6,638 bases of DNA, taken from the NCBI GenBank assembly GCA_947489925.1, contig CANLFK010000125.1, positions 1 to 6,638 of the forward strand, read 5' to 3'. This DNA is from Candidatus Caenarcanales bacterium. Lineage in GTDB: Bacteria; Cyanobacteriota; Vampirovibrionia; Caenarcaniphilales; Caenarcanaceae. Position 1 is the stretch's first letter, and each line of letters opens with the position of its first letter. Under the pieces are notes generated by a model. That model was not told the DNA's origin. It made no database searches and saw nothing but the letters and a program-made list of their open reading frames with translations. Both the position numbers and the translations under genes were made by a program. Below are positions 6,576 through 6,638 of this stretch, piece after piece.

Positions 6576-6581
6576 ATTTCT

Positions 6582-6638
6582 ATGCAGAATAATTTTATAG
6601 AATTTATTAACAAAATACCTGATCCTCGGAGAAAAAAA
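6582..6638 (+). CDS. ISAs1-like transposase, N-terminal fragment (runs off the window)
   Basis: Nineteen codons from ATG 6582 stay open to the last base. The encoded start, M-Q-N-N-F-I-E-F-I-N-K-I-P-D-P-R-R-K-K, matches the opening of ISAs1-family (H-repeat-associated) DDE transposases, whose N-terminal domain typically begins with 'F-L-x-x-x-x-x-I/V-P-D-P-R-R'. The P-D-P-R-R motif at residues 13-17 is the key evidence. The catalytic DDE residues lie beyond the window, so it is not known whether the gene is intact. Confidence 0.72.
   Translation, partial: MQNNFIEFINKIPDPRRKK

Larger units (their letters stand above)
6518..6638 (+). mobile_element. Left end of an ISAs1-like insertion sequence, cut by the window edge
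   Basis: The transposase start at 6582 and the loss of protein-like reading near 6504-6520 imply that the left IS end lies between about 6504 and 6530. The stretch after 6518 (GGATTTTGCATGAGTGGG) is the likely terminal sequence, but the right end is outside the window, so the inverted repeat and target duplication cannot be checked. The given left boundary is an estimate. Confidence 0.5.

Overview
The window looks like chromosomal DNA of a low-GC, diderm (Gram-negative-type) bacterium. It carries an LptB-type ATPase for lipopolysaccharide export, an exported EnvC-like murein peptidase, and a FlhA/SctV-family export-gate protein. Coding regions are strongly A/T biased, intergenic DNA is mostly A/T, and clear Shine-Dalgarno sequences are scarce; GTG and TTG starts are used. 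The lineage cannot be fixed from this sequence. The LptB sequence style (a V-Q-E-P-S-V-F-R stretch at residues 84-91) reminds me of cyanobacteria-related, non-photosynthetic lineages, but this is only an impression.

Layout, left to right. Positions 1-128 are non-coding, with a G-tract repeat (about 4-25) and a possible hairpin downstream of flhA. On the minus strand come a FlhA/SctV-family gene (129-2312) and, upstream of it, a gene for an unrecognised one-helix membrane protein with a coiled coil (2399-2869). A 202-base divergent intergenic region follows (2870-3071), with a candidate + strand promoter and a short palindrome. On the plus strand lie an EnvC-like M23 peptidase (3072-4304), a SpoU/TrmH RNA 2'-O-methyltransferase (4307-5062, only 2 bases downstream), and an alkyltransferase-like DNA-repair protein (5134-5508, TTG start, with its own candidate promoter). 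lptB (5528-6259, minus) converges on the last of these with a 19-base gap. The right end holds the C-terminal remnant of an Ig-like-domain protein (minus, about 6354-6503), which runs into the left end of an insertion sequence. The first 19 codons of an ISAs1-like transposase (6582-6638) are cut by the window edge.

Functionally, the window mixes cell-envelope genes (LPS export, murein hydrolysis, export gate) with two small information-processing genes (RNA methylation, alkylation-damage sensing). Only the 4304/4307 junction and the two minus-strand genes at 129-2869 look like transcription units. The remaining neighbourhoods look like ordinary genome shuffling. I see no CRISPR array, tRNA, rRNA, riboswitch or evident new defence system. 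The points most worth a second look are the FlhA gene without other export-apparatus genes beside it, its unknown partner, and the IS-truncated surface-protein remnant.
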